From the NCBI GenBank assembly GCA_023079485.1, contig CM041084.1:24084609-24148608 (forward strand): DNA of 64,000 bases, written 5' to 3'. Positions 12,401 to 25,922 of the stretch are shown piece by piece (the stretch's first letter is position 1; each line of letters opens with the position of its first letter). This DNA is from Archilochus colubris (Eukaryota > Chordata > Aves > Apodiformes > Trochilidae). The notes beneath the pieces are model-generated. The model was not told where the DNA came from. It worked only from the letters and a program-made list of their open reading frames with translations, and searched no databases. The position numbers and the translations under genes were made by a program.

Positions 12401-15060
12401 GAACAGCAAAGAAGGAAGGTTAGGGGGGTTAAAGTACTGAAATGCAGTCTCTCTAGGAGCTTACTCCAAGCTATAGGAACCAAATATGAGCTACCTATGA
12501 GTTTCAGTTGGACCATTCATAGCCAGTTAACAGCAAGGCACTTTACAATTTCATAATTTAACCCCAATCCTAAACATGTGTTTTTCTTTAGTTGCAGGTC
12601 CTGGGACAGGTCCTTACATGTCACTGTGTTCAAATAAGAGAAGACTGCTGGATGCCCTGGTCACATAGATAGGTTGAACCAGTCCTTCCCAGCTCCTTTC
12701 ATACATGTCACTGAGTAACAGATATATTTAGGTCTTTAATGTGTCTGGTTAAAAATTATGAGTCGTGTATTTCACTGAAAGATAAATGGTTATTATGCTG
12801 ACCAAAGGGTGTGCCCTTCTCTGAGGTTTCAACTTTGGGATCCATGTTTATACACTGAGCTAAATGCTCACGAAATGCTGCACAGCACTGATGAGAATAA
12901 GAAGAGCAGGAAAATGGAAAGGGTTTTGTGCCAAAAGTGGGATCTAACAAAGCAGGAAACTCCCTCCTGTGTTACTTCAAGCCCTCTACTTTACAAGTAA
13001 AGCCAAGCACATGTCTGGCCATTTCTGTTCAGATGTCCTCTAACACCACTCTCTTCTTCTGAAGGTGCATGAAAGGAAAGAGTGGCTTAAATATGATTAT
13101 TTACAGTCAGCTCTGATTGCCTCTTACTTTTTGTTACACCAAGAGGTTCATAGTGGCTTCTCTCCCCTCTCCTCTCTTTCTCTGTTCTCTTCAGAATAAG
13201 AACAGTCAGAATGAACTTTCACTGCATGAATATTGAAATCAATGAGATGCAGGCAGTTTTAGTAAGAAGGAGGAAGGGGAAAGCATTGCAGCTATAAAGA
13301 GCATTTGGAGGGCTGGAAAGATACTGAGCTTCCCAACAGCTGCACTGCATCAAGGCAAACCACAAAATAGTTTTGCTGCAGCTCCCCAGAGCACAGTGGA
13401 AACAAAAGGCAGACAAGGCTACTTGGGATGTTGGGATTTTTTTTTCCTAATGGTGAAAGATAGGAGGGAGAAAGGGACAGAAAGAAAGAAAAAAACCCAA
13501 AAAACTAGCAACTGTGTCAATATAATGCTGTGGATACACTGCTGTAAACACATGGCTGGCAGTAGTGCACATCATCATTTTGCCCATTTGCTGTGGTTTA
13601 ATCTACTAATTCAGAAAGCAGCAAATATAAAGAGATATGTAAATATATATATATCTTTACGAACTTTATTGATCTAATGGTGCTCTGAAGAAATTTCATT
13701 TAATTTACTGGTTACACCAGATTAAAATTATTATAAAGGATCTGTTCCCTATTAGCAAACTGAATGCCAGTTATTTTGTTTGTGTCTTCATTCTCCTCTT
13801 CTGATTCTCAAAAAATATATATCCCTTATTGCTATAGTAGAAGAAAGATGTCTTGATTGTCTGTGGCACTGCCTGTAGCTATTCAGATACTTAACTTCTA
13901 ATGAGAAGGTTAAGAAAAATAGCTCCTCCCCAAGAACTGAAAAACTCCAGCTGAAATCATAAGAATGTCTGAACCAATGTCCTGTCTCTCTCCCTGCCCC
14001 CACTCTTTAGACTGCACTTTACTTAAATAAACTATTTGGGATGGAAAACATTCCTTAGGTCTATTCTGACTCATGATTTCTCTGCTGCTTTAGAAACTTT
14101 AAAAGAACGGACAATTTGTCAAGAGTTTAACTCTACCCAGTTTGCTAGAGAGAGAAAAAAAAATCAGCTTCTTGGTTCCTTGAACACAGGGAGCTCAGAC
14201 CAAACAAAGTCACCACTTTGGGTGATGGCTGTTGCATGACACATGAGGAGGGAATATGGGCTCTTTCCTAGATTTCCAAATTACAGACTCAGAGGGATAT
14301 GGACAGAATCAGATATGAGGACACCCACTTTGGCATTCCAGCTTTTTTTCCCCTTTTTAAAAGCAGATTTTGGGACCATTTAATTAAAAAATAGTCTTCA
14401 ACCAGTTCATAAAAAATGTTGACCATTCCATATAAATACCAACCAAAAATTTATGGTATAACAGGGAGGGTTATCCTTGTATTGATACCACAGCAAAACC
14501 ATAGTCTTATTAATATATTCCAAACAGCTCCATGAAATACAGATTGACATCCTCCCTCTCATAAAGAACACAATGAACTCCCATAGCAATGCATTTTTGG
14601 TGGAAACAAGTCTAAACTCATACACACAATCAGATCAGTGGTTTAAATTATGTTTACTCATTGTTTGTGTTATTGTCTATGTGCACACGCTCAATTCATG
14701 CAAACTGCAAGATGATATGATTTACTTTATCCTTTATAGGAACAGAGATAAAGTAATAATCACATTTTCTCTTATTTGCCATGAATTTCTTCATCATCAT
14801 CATCTCCATCACAGCTCAGGTGGTGCCAAAACTTTTGTTGAACCACCTGTCTGCAGTAGTTCTTTCTTTGTGTTTGCATTATGTTGAGGGACTGCTGAAG
14901 ACTTACAGGGCTCTGTGTTCTTTTTGTTGCTAGTGTGACTGCAGAGTATTTTGCTCCAAAAAATAGTGCATACTTTATCTGCCACAAAAGGGCACGTAGT
15001 ATGGTAAATAAACTATTCTAATACCTCACAGCAGTGAAACAGAAGAGCTTATAGAAAAGA
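9486..15060. other. Intergenic DNA, mostly unremarkable
   Basis: AT-rich DNA without a supported gene. It holds an A-rich run at about 11091-11140 and a G-rich run near 11464-11486. There is a short AT microsatellite near 13643-13653 and a short ATC repeat near 14790-14805. The interval 11130-11640 is listed separately as a candidate regulatory element. Confidence 0.65.
11130..11640. promoter_or_regulatory. Candidate distal enhancer upstream of COL1A2
   Basis: This block is richer in GC and in recognisable motifs than its surroundings. It holds two CACCTG E-boxes (11285-11290 and 11408-11413), a forkhead-like TGTTTAT at 11378-11384, a homeodomain-like CTTAATTTAAT at 11385-11395, and a G-rich run at 11464-11486. 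It lies about 16-17 kb upstream of the inferred transcription start. That is the distance range of the far-upstream fibroblast enhancer known for mammalian COL1A2. The match in distance is suggestive only, and I have not compared sequences. Confidence 0.25.
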
Positions 15061-15213
15061 ATCACACAGAATCACAGAATCACAGAATCACAGAATCCTA
15101 GGGGTTGGAAGGGACCTCGAAAGATCATCTAGTCCAACCCCCCCTGCCAGAGCAGGGCCACCTAGAGTACATCACATAGGAACGTGTCCAGACGGGTTTT
15201 GAATGTCTCCAGG
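15061..15213 (-). mobile_element. CR1 LINE 3' fragment (reverse orientation)
   Basis: The left edge has four to five copies of the octamer AGAATCAC, the reverse-complemented CR1 tail. This is followed by GGTTGGAAGGGACCTCGAAA, GATCATCTAGTCCAACCCCC and ACGTGTCCAGACGGGTTTTG, a typical CR1 3' region. It is better preserved than the copy at 1684 but only about 150 bp long. Confidence 0.92.
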
Positions 15214-18200
15214 TGAAGAATGTTCTGGCCGGGTCAGGCAAGACAACCCACTTCATGTCCAACACCTTTTATTAGCTGTTTAGACCCAGATACATGGGTC
15301 ATAGAGAAGAACTCAGAAATCAAGAGGAAACTGGTTCCCATTTTGGTACAGTGTTTGTACCCACTCCCTGCAAAGCCAGCTCTGTCATGCAGTCCCTCTC
15401 ATGCCCCATCATAGTAGTTCCCACACAGCACATTGTGCCTTCTTCTCTCACATCTGGCACACAACTGGAGCTCCCAGCCCATCAGAAGAGAGGCAGATGC
15501 TTGGTGCCAGGTGAACAGCAGCCAATTCACAAAGTTCCTCACCTTCCCTGTCTCTTTTCTATGAGTCCTCCCTGAGTGAGCCTCACAGCTGTCCCCACCA
15601 GGCAGCACCCAGCCTATTACACACTCATGTACAGTGCAGAAAGGATGTAAGAACTCAGGTAAGTTAAAAAGCTAAGAATTATGGGATAAATCCTGGAATA
15701 TTTATTCATTGTAGGGCAGTTCCAGGAACTACGGACATTTCTGCCGTGCTGCTATCTTTGAAAGGTAGTAATGTGAGTAGAACTGAACAGATTCTATTAA
15801 AAATAGATTCATTCAGATTTACTCAGAAGACAGAAACATCTTAAGCCATCTCCTGATCTCAACCACAACCTCTCAAGGTCCCTCTCTACATCTTTTTACT
15901 GCACTTTGTCTTTCCTCCTTGCAGTGAAATGCAAGATGTATTTATCTCCTGCCTCCACAGTGGACTTCCCTGAAGTCCATGATCAGCATGATCGTATAGG
16001 GAAATAGCTGCCACCTCGTTCTCTGTAAATTCACATACTGTTCAAATTATGACAAGACATAATTTGTCAGTTCGAATTTCTGTTTGCTCTGGTTCTTTTA
16101 CAGCCATGCTTGATGGGTAAATTCTCTGGAAGTGACAATACAATCCATTTCTGGAAAACTCATTAAGAAATATAAATAAAAATGAAAATAATAGCTAGAG
16201 CACAGCCAGCCACCTTGCTGTTGTCCCAAGCTAGCGTTTCAGGCCCTCAGAACCATAAGCAGCCACAAATTTCCCTCCAAAATTTCTTTAGTACTGACTA
16301 ACATAGCTGGTCATCAAGACATCATCTTCTAGGATGACTGAAAAACTGAATTATAGACACAATTGTATTTAGGCAGTGAGAATGGTGTATCCCAACCTTA
16401 CTCAGTGTTATGCCAACTCAGGGATAAATGAAGCCTAACATTCTGCTTGATGGAAGTAAAAAAAAAATATTCAGGGGTGATATACAACAATGGTGAGCAG
16501 TCTAACTGAAGTGTACAAGTGATGACTGAAAGATAGCTCTTGAAGTTTGGAGAGATGTAATACCCAAGTGTAGCTAAAACTGAATGAACAGACTCAATAC
16601 TGAAGGATCAGACTGCCATAAGAGCTCCTGTGCCAAAGCATTCACATTTCTGTGTCAACTGAAATTAAGGCAGGAGCAGCTAAAAGAAGATTAGCACCAT
16701 TGCTGAACTTGTATCTTCAAAGACCTGTGTCATCATGAAACTATTAGCAAGCATCACACACTTGTAAGTCATGTAAATGAAGGTTCTTATATTCATTTTG
16801 CAGGAGAAGAAACTAGCACCCAGGAGGTAAATAGCCGTAGGCTAACTGGTAAATCAGTGGCTTCAGATGCTTGTCTGCTGGTCCTGTGGCAAACTTGTAT
16901 GCAGATGTTCCATTTGTTGCCAGAATTAAGAAATAATCTGGAAGCCTAATGGTGCCTTGGAATTATGAGATTATGAACTCTGTTAAAATAGAAAAATAAA
17001 GGTTCTAACTAACCTCTTTGAGTTCATTGACTATATTAATACGTATTAATATGAAAAGTGAATACTGGTATATGCAACATGTTTATTATCTAACTCATTT
17101 TTAAATTTCTGAATGAAATTTTATTTAACTGGTAAGCCAAGGCCTGGGAGGTAAAGCAGCAAAATAAGTTAAAAACCAAGTGAAGAAGCCTATGAAACTG
17201 ATACTGCAGAGGGTGAATGCAAAGGTATTCTTCACTTTTCTCAGTTTAATTTTGGCAAGAATATAGAGAATGAGAGCCAAAGTGCTGTCATATTTAGTAG
17301 TGTTATTCTTGCATCAGTGAAATCTTCTGGTGTGCTGTAATAGATTCCCTGAGGTGTAAATGTGATCATTATTTAGTTCTGGATCTCTAATAAGCAAGGC
17401 CCTGCTCCTTCTCTGACTGTAGTTTAGGAGCAATCATTACTATCATGGAATAAGAACAGAGAGCATGAAATTCATGTAAAAATTTATAAGGTTTTACTTT
17501 TAATAAACAACTTTTCAACTCTGTAATGCACAAATAACCTATAAGCTAAAGATTTTTGGCTTTTTTACTTACCAAAAAACTAAGTAAATAGTATTGATAG
17601 AAAGAGGATTGTAGGTGTAGGAAATTAGGATAATTGAGAGGAAAAAATGAAGAAATTAGATGTAAGTATTATTAAGTAAAAATAATTTCCAGATATCAGT
17701 CTAGAGAAGAAAATTAAGATGCAGTTGGACATAGCTGTTTCTTCTCACATATCCTTGTTTTTAACACAGATACTTGATATCTCCTTTTAGTGTCCTGATA
17801 GTTTTCACAGGCAGGCTATTGCCTATCTGGCATTTTCACTGCCAGTCCTGGAAGAAACTATTTCCCACCTCACCATCTTTAAGATATCCCCATCAGTCAG
17901 TCCAGGAACAAAGGCTGGCAACTGAAAGACAGAATTGCACCCTCTGCATAAGGGATATCACTTGAAAAGTGCTCAACCTTTTGACAACTTTCATTGATAA
18001 AAAGTTTGCCTTGAAGTTTTTGATACAGAACTGTTGAGGTCAAACTATATTTTTTTCCCCTATTCTTCAGATACTGTTCTTGACAAACAAAAACTTAGCT
18101 GAAGGAGAGTGAGCAAACTTAAATTTTCAGGACTAAAGTGTAACAGCGTAGGAATGAATTCACAACAGGTTTTCTTCTTTACCAAGTAAAACTTTAAAAT

Positions 18201-18812
18201 CATAGAATTTTCCAGGTATTCCCCTAGTATCCTGTGATAGAATAAGAAAATCCAGCTGCTCAGAATTTGATATCAGCTCTTCTGTGCTAGTTAACAAGCA
18301 AAGTTTCCTTGTACAAACCTGAAGCACTGTCTTAAAACCCCTCTTTCTTCTCCTCACCTCCCTAAATGGTGTTGGAAGAAGTCAACCCAATGCACCAAGG
18401 CTGCAGAGGTGAAGGGAGGCACTCGAGGGAAAGAAGACTCAGACTTACTTTTTGCAGTCTAAATTCTCATGAATCTACAAGCAGATCAAATATCTAATAT
18501 ATAATGAATTTGTTGCCTTTGGGTTACATCTTTCTATAGTTCAGCATGTCTCCTATAGTAGATGAGACATGTTGTTGTTCTGGTTATGATCAGCAAACTA
18601 TAACAAAAAAACACCTCCTAGGGTAAAATGATAATATTTATTTTAACTTAATAAATTGCATTTTTTTTCTAATTGTGAGTTGTCTTCTGTTTCTGTGTAT
18701 CTCCTTCCTGCTGTATGTCCTCAAATGGGGATGAAAGGAAACTCTGCATTATTCTTTAGGTTATCTGACTATGTAAGTCAAATTTCGGAATCATAATAAT
18801 TTCTCATGAGCC

Positions 18813-18852
18813 AAGTTAACCTATGAACAAGTTAACCTATTAACAAGTTAAT
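18813..18852. repeat. Short 16-bp tandem repeat
   Basis: The unit AAGTTAACCTATGAAC is followed at once by AAGTTAACCTATTAAC and a partial third copy AAGTTAATC. Each unit contains the palindrome GTTAAC. It is a local minisatellite of about 2.5 copies with no evident function. Confidence 0.8.
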
Positions 18853-21800
18853 CAGGCAGAATGGTTCAGTTTCCACACAATTTTCTTGTTGGCTTAGAAG
18901 AGATGAAAGCCCACTACTTCCCTATTGCTTTTTAAGGAAATCCTAAAACACTATGAGTTGAATGATGAGACTCACTGTTCAAAGTCTTCGCAATTGATAC
19001 TTCACAAACATCAAGAATGTTGCACTTTTATCCCAAACTTGTATTTGTCTATGAAAAAGAGACAGCAAGTTTATGTATTCCCTTTCACAAGAGCTCTTCC
19101 TGCCAAAGGGGCAACAATTCTGGCAGCTTGGAAAGTGCTGAGAAATATCAGTCTGGAAACAATGCCAGAAAAGTTCAGCCGGGCAACTCCAGTCAGAAGT
19201 CATCAGGAATGTGGCAACACTGAGTTGCAGGGCAAGTTGTGGATTTGGTAGCAGCTAAGGAGAATTAAGTTTACCCAAAACAAAGAAAAAATGAGAAGTT
19301 CTGTGCAAATTAAGATACGTATTCGCTGGGGTTGCTTTTCCCTTTGTTACCATTCAGATTCCTCTGATGATCAAGGAATATGATAAGGCCTGAATTTTGA
19401 ACTATGCATCTACCTAAGCTAAAAGCATTTAAATCATAGAGAACAAGGATTTAGAATATTAGAGTGTTGGAATTTAGAAGATTAGAATTTTAAGGTATCA
19501 GAGCTTGCAAGACTATGCAGACATGTCTGTATTTGCACAAAGACTGCAAAGGTTTTGGGTACTTGGACATAGCTGCTGCTGCCGTGGAAGAACTGGAGCA
19601 CAAACAGTCTCAACATTTGAAATCAAAGATAAAAGCAGAAGAATTTAATACATAAAATTATGAGCTAAGACTCATGTAACTCTTTCACATTCTCTATTTC
19701 AATGCAAAAAGCTTCAAGCAATAATTCCTAAGAGAATTTCCACTGAAATTAAGTTTATAAACCAGTTCTGGAGGACACACACAGTTAAGCTGTATCAGCC
19801 ATAGTACATGGCAGAAAAGCTGAGAGCTGCTTTCATTTGAATATTTTTCATGACAGGGATATGGAGGGAAGCACATTTCACTTGTAGCAAAAATACTGAC
19901 TTCATTTCAAGAAACTAGCATGTGATCTGATAGCTAAGATAGAGTTTGGCTTCAACTGGCTGAATAATCTACAGTCAAAAATTTCTAGGGATATAGCAGA
20001 AGAATGGATACAGCTGTGTGGTCTCTCTTAAAGGATGATATTTCACTTTCAGTTTTGCCAACTGGAGAGCAGTTTGAATCAGGCTTGTATCTAGCTTGCT
20101 TTTCTCTGATGCTTTTGAAGTGACTGTAGTAGACATGACCCCACCACACTTCTTGTCTATAGCAATTTCATAGCACAGATACACCATCCTCTGTCATTTG
20201 AAACCTTTCAGAGTAGCCTTCCAAAATCCAAAGGCCAGGTAAATTGTAATTACTTGATTAATTAGCCATTCTGGTTTGTTTTACAAGTACTTTAACCCTT
20301 TGTTGCCTTGGTCCTTTTCCATTTTATGACACTCTTCAGAACAAATAATTTAAGAAAAGATTTTTGTTTTCAAATTGGATATTCCCTGATGTAATTTCAG
20401 CCTGTGGTCCCAATCCTGTGATCTCTGCAGGAGATGCTGAGAAGGTGATGGCTCAAGCCTCCTGAGGCTTTCCAGGCTACTTTATAGGCCAAATTATCCT
20501 GAGAAGGCACTGAACTACAGAGGGGCTGCATAGGGAAATGTCCTCAAATCATAGCATTCCCTTTTAATTTTAATTAATGTTTCAAATAACTTATAAAAAT
20601 TTAATTTATGAAAATATCATCCTGTGGGAAAAAAAATTAGAATACACCAAGAGTAAATTACTAAAGTAGAGACCAACAAAGGTGCTAATCATCTCAAAAG
20701 CCTATGTAGGAACATACCAAGTCAAGGATTTTAGCAATCATTTTCAGACAGTGGAGAACACCACAGGAGAGAGAACTGAGAGCTACAACTCTTTATCCGT
20801 TACTTACTAACAAGGAAGGTTAACAGTAACAAGTTAATTTGGGCTGAAGAGTGATCTGGGAATACCTGCATTGTCCCTATTTGCCTCCCCATAGCATTCC
20901 CCTCTAACTCCTAACCTTGTAGCCCACTTCAGTGGAACTGATGGAGGAAACACAAAGATACAAACTTTCTGCAAGGTTCATGAAAATGGCTAGCAGGTGG
21001 AAGGAAAAAACTGAAGTCAGCAACTCCAAGAAGGAAACACTGCAGTGGAAGTCACAGCCTGTCCAGCTTGGGTTACCAGCAAGCCATCAACACAAATATT
21101 CTGGCCTGGCTGGGACTGTAATCTGTAAGAAGGTTGAAGTTGAGTTTATAGGACATTTGCCACATCTATATGTGTAAGGCCTACTGTTAAAATCACTCAC
21201 AGAATCACCTGGGTTTTTTTACAAAACTACATCCTATTGCAATTAACAATGACCTATTAATCACCATTACATGATATTTACAAAACACAGCTAGCTCTAA
21301 AAATGCTTGTAGGGAGAAATAGCAACATACTTTATGCCATTCATTGAATCTGCCACCTAAAAATGGGAACACAGTGGTATTCAGGTAGTTCTGGGTCTCA
21401 GGAAGATATTGCACTTAGCCAAGCCTTACATGAGTGAGTGCATCTGCAGAGATCTCACATTTGCTTCCACGTGACACGAGCATTTGCTGTGAGTCCCTGT
21501 ACTCAGATGCTCTAAGAGATTTTCCTAGTCTACAGCAGGAGATCTTGTTTGTCTTCCCAGTGAACAGTGAGCAAAAAGTTGTGGGAATGACATTGGAAAG
21601 TAATCAGCACACAGATGATTTCCTCTGCATCTTATCTACCCAGAACGAAGGGTTCAAAGTACACATGAAGCAGAACACATCTTTCTGTAGCTCCTGAAGG
21701 AGATGAAAGCTTTTTAGGCCTGTGCTGGGTTTTTTTTTTCTCCTCCTCTGCAGGATGACAGGGGGTGAAAAGTTTTAAAGTCAAGGAAAAGCTTAGACTG

Positions 21801-22938
21801 ACAGGGCAGTGTTGTTCCTGAATCTTACTGATGTCTCCATGCTGCCTCATTTTTCAAAGTAGTATTTACATGCATTTGAAAACTACACCCACTGCCTGTG
21901 GGAATTCAGCTGCTTTGGAAGCTAACTTCAGTGATGTGCACTCTCTGACACATGCCTTTACTTGCATTGCTGCATATTTTCGACTATCAGGTTGAAGGTG
22001 CTTCCTTCATTGAGATGGATTTCTTTCCATTAAATCATCATGCACTTTCTATTGTAGCTGGAAATTATCACTTAATATGGAAAACTACTATTTATTATTA
22101 TATTCATTGTAACTCAGGACCTGAAGATAACAAAATTACTTTTTTTAATTTTCACTCTCTGTAAACAGTTCCCACTGTCTGTTTTTTTGCTGTGTATTAT
22201 TGTTGTTGTTGTTATTATAATTATTCCAGCTGTGCAACAAGGTACCAATGATTCCACATTCTCCTGTAATATGGCCTGTGTGATTTTGATTGCTATAATA
22301 ATTGTGCCAAATAATAACTAGAACTTTATATTACACCCTCCACAACACTCTGTGCAAATACCTTTTCACACAAACCAAATACAACCCATGACCATGTTTA
22401 CTTATTTAATTACTCGAGTTACCTCTACCTCTTATATTTTCCAGTGCTTATTTTATTCATGTACTTCTGAGTCCTTGATCTTATCACTGTTGAGAATATG
22501 TAGGAATATAAATATAAACCACCTACAAGTGATGTCACTTGCATTTTCACCATACTTTCCTCTATGACATAAAGAAAATTCTGAAAGACCCGAGGAGCCG
22601 AAGCTCTGTAACTGTACTGTGTCTGCAACTGTCACTTCACAGTCCTAGGTCATAAAGATGCAATGGAACCTTTTTAATACTATTATTTGACCTCTATTTC
22701 AACAATATGCTGATTAATAGTGGTACAAGCTTGGTACACCAAAATTCACTGACACAGTAAAGACTTCCCTGCCTACACACATCCACTATTATTTGTGTTG
22801 ATATCAAATATTCTCGCCAGCATTACTTTAATTTGCTTTTACTATAATTTACTGAAATGCTTATAGTTTTAAATACATGGACTTCACCTCTGTTTAGACC
22901 TCAATTCCTAATCATGTAACCCTTAGGAACAAAAATGG

Positions 22939-22968
<30 letters not shown>
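22939..22968. repeat. A homopolymer of 30 bases
   Basis: An uninterrupted run of 30 adenines. No gene-like or LINE-like sequence precedes it, so I read it as simple repeat rather than the tail of a processed pseudogene. Confidence 0.85.
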
Positions 22969-22970
<2 letters not shown>

Positions 22971-25793
22971 TGGAAAACAGTATATACTTTAAGCAAGTAA
23001 ACGTCATCCAGAAAGCTCACTGATGGCTGCTGCAGAAGTTTACCAAATTTGAGAAGGATAACTAGGCACCTCAGGGAGCAGCAGCCATAAGTGTTCACAA
23101 AGTTGTTTGTTTCTCATTAAAATTCAATTTGTTGGATTACTTCCCAAGAGCCACTTTAAATGATTCTGAAAGAACCTAAAATATCAAAGACAAGTCAATG
23201 GCCACGAGCTGTTTGAGCAAAAAGAAACATTCCTGATTCTATACCATTTACTGGCACTCTGCAGACTGCATCTAAACGATGATCCATGGACCATCCAAGG
23301 CATGGATGTCTTTATGTACCTGTGCCATGCTCTTAGATCTCTGCATACCTTTAGTCCATCATGGCAACAGTGTCCTGACCACAGGAGCTTCGCATACCTG
23401 GACGTTCAACACAGGCTGCAGAGGACTAGTGGAAGATCCTTGCACTTTCTTGTCTCTCCTCAAGATTTTCCTGTAAGAATATAGCAGGTGTTGTAGTTTG
23501 GTTTTTTGTTTGGTTGATTTTTTTTTTAAACAAAGCAGTCAGGAATTAAACAGTGGACACGAAACAATGAACCACAGTGCAGGGAATAGGCTGTACTGTT
23601 TCTGTATTTTCTCCACTCGTAAATGTACTTTTCTTCTCTTTGTTATGAAGAGCAAGATGCAAACTATAACCAAGCTAATATGTGAAGAGCAAAATCACAA
23701 AGAGTTTTATTAAATCTGGCTCTAATCAAACCAGTATGTCTACACAGGAGACACCAACTAGAATCTACCCAGAGTTCATCTTAGCACTACTTTAAACCAT
23801 GTAGACCCTCATAACTCTCTGAACCAAATAAAGATTAAAGCACTGTGCTACAGCCAGATTGTGTCACTTAACCAGCCCCAGTACTCAAAGGAGTCACACA
23901 GGGAAATTAATGTTATATAGCTGAGCATGTACCCATTATCTGAACAAATCTGTGAAGCTTTGTGTTGGAACAAATGTAAAGAAATCAATAATGATTTGCA
24001 GCAACCAGAAATACCCTGGCTCTCCTATTCATTTCAGCCTAAAGAAAACCAGGATCTGGGAGCACACTCAAATCCATTATCTGCCTGGAGGTATGAGGTT
24101 TGAGGGCAGCCTGATAAGATGCAGATCTTTCTCCAAACTCTGGAACTGTGATGTTCTTTCTTGTAATAGGGTACTGTCCAGACAGTATGAAACTGGCTGT
24201 ATAATGGCTCAGTAGTCAGCTGATAAGTTTTCAGGGAGTAGGCAGGGTAAATGGTCCATAGTGTATGCATTAAAAAGTTGTATTTTTCAGAATTTTAGGT
24301 CCATGCTCTAATGAGTTATTCAAAATTATGATAAATTAATCTGCTTTGACATCAACTGGAAGATCATCTCTTTCAGTGCTTGCCCCAACAGCAAATTTTC
24401 CAGAGGTTATTATTTATTATCATCCATTTCTGTTTAAACTGTGCCATAGGCATTACTGGCTTCACTGTAAACTAATTCCTTTACATAGAGATGAACCAAA
24501 GGGAAAATGAGTTCTTAGATGTTACCGTGTTAAATCTAGCTGATCAAATAACTTCTGGTATGCTAATGACTCCAAAAGCTGTCATGCTACTTCTGTTAAC
24601 TTAGGAAACCCTGTTCTAGTAAAGGTCTTTGATTAATAGCAACAATTTGCAATAATTTTATTTTAAGATAAATATATTTTCCAAGTTCACACTAAAGATC
24701 CAAGTTCACTGAATTATTTTTTCCCAGCTTTCTAAGTTTACTTTTTCATGGTTTGATGAAGTGGAGGAGCAATGTAGCCAACCTTCATAACACAAGCTGT
24801 GACAAGAGCTATATGAGAAACATGTTTTGCAGGAAGGTCAACTGAACAGGCCTTTGTCACTTGCCCTAAAATCATTTGGCATTGCTTTAATTAGTTCTGA
24901 GGGTAGAGAGATAAAGCAATTCCTCTTTTTCCTTCCCCATCTTTCTTCAAAATACAGAAAAAGGCTATGGATGAGTGTTAGTGAAGAAAAGAACCAAGGG
25001 CTTCATGGGTTCCAAAGGTCAGGTATACACGTGAGACAGTGATGTCAAAGCTGCTGCTCCTAGAGAACTTCAGCTACAGGATTTTCAGCATAATGGTTTC
25101 TTGAATAGAGACAAGTAGACATGGGAAAAGAGACATCCCAATGAAGTGTTATTGTCAATCTCCTTTTTGTCAAGGGAAGAGCATCCTTACCCATGCGCAC
25201 CAATCCTGAAATGGATTCTCGTACCATCAGAGTATTTCATAAATAGACAAGGGCTATCACATCTTGAAAATGTGTATAAAAGTAGGCAAACAATATTTTT
25301 CTGACATATATATGCAATTACACCAGATTTTGCCTCAAAAGAATCTAATTACTATTATAAGGTGGCAATCAATAGTCTCCTGATGAAGCAGAATCAAAAT
25401 TCATTTGATAAAATTAAGAAAATTACTGGTGTCAAGGGAAAAGTTAAAAAATAATGCAGCAACAGTACTCACTGGAAGTGGAGGTGTCAGGAAATACTTG
25501 GATTTGAGCCACAGTGGGTCCCTTTGGGTCTAATTTCATTCATTATGGCAAGTTGTTTGAAGGTCACTGAACTGGCATACATTTTAATGAAGCTGAGTTA
25601 ACATTGCTGCCCAGATTAATTTTAAGTCCTGCTTTATTTAAATGGTACCATTCACCTGAAAGATACAATCTGAGAGAGTGCATATATGCTATTTATGCCA
25701 TATACTTTTATTACATCATTTTAATATATCTGTTGGACTCCTGTATTGCAGTCAGACACAATTTGTTTGATCACCTTTTTCTACTGCTGATGC

Positions 25794-25922
25794 CTTTCTT
25801 TTTGTTGGTTTTGTTGGTTTTTGTTTTTGTTTCTTTTGTTGGTTTTTTTGTTTGTTGTTGTTGTTGTTGTTTTGTTTGGTTTTTGGGTTTTCGGTTTTTT
25901 GCTTTGCTTTGATTTTTCTTTT
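25794..25922. repeat. T/G-rich simple repeat with TTG units
   Basis: About 130 bp made almost entirely of T and G on the + strand: TTTTGTTGG-type repeats, then about seven TTG units, then a T-rich tail. It sits immediately left of the abrupt switch from AT-rich DNA to the CpG-rich promoter domain. Confidence 0.85.

Larger units (their letters stand above)
15214..25793. other. Intergenic DNA upstream of the COL1A2 CpG island
   Basis: No gene is supported. Visible elements are a 16-bp tandem repeat at about 18813-18852, a T/G and TTG-rich stretch near 22181-22225, and a pure A-tract of 30 bases at 22939-22968. All ORFs are short, scattered over both strands and lack a consistent coding pattern. 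I cannot point to a regulatory element here. Confidence 0.65.

Noticed and set aside
15061..15103. AGAATCAC tandem units as an independent minisatellite
   Set aside because: They are the reverse-complemented octamer tail of the adjoining CR1 fragment.
22901..23098. Poly-A run that might mark a processed pseudogene or LINE tail
   Set aside because: No coding-like or CR1-like sequence precedes it on either strand, and no target-site duplication was evident by eye.
436..24270. Numerous 60-110 codon ORFs in the upstream 25 kb
   Set aside because: Lengths fit chance in AT-rich DNA. None has a recognisable domain, splice pairing or consistent composition, and several overlap CR1 fragments.
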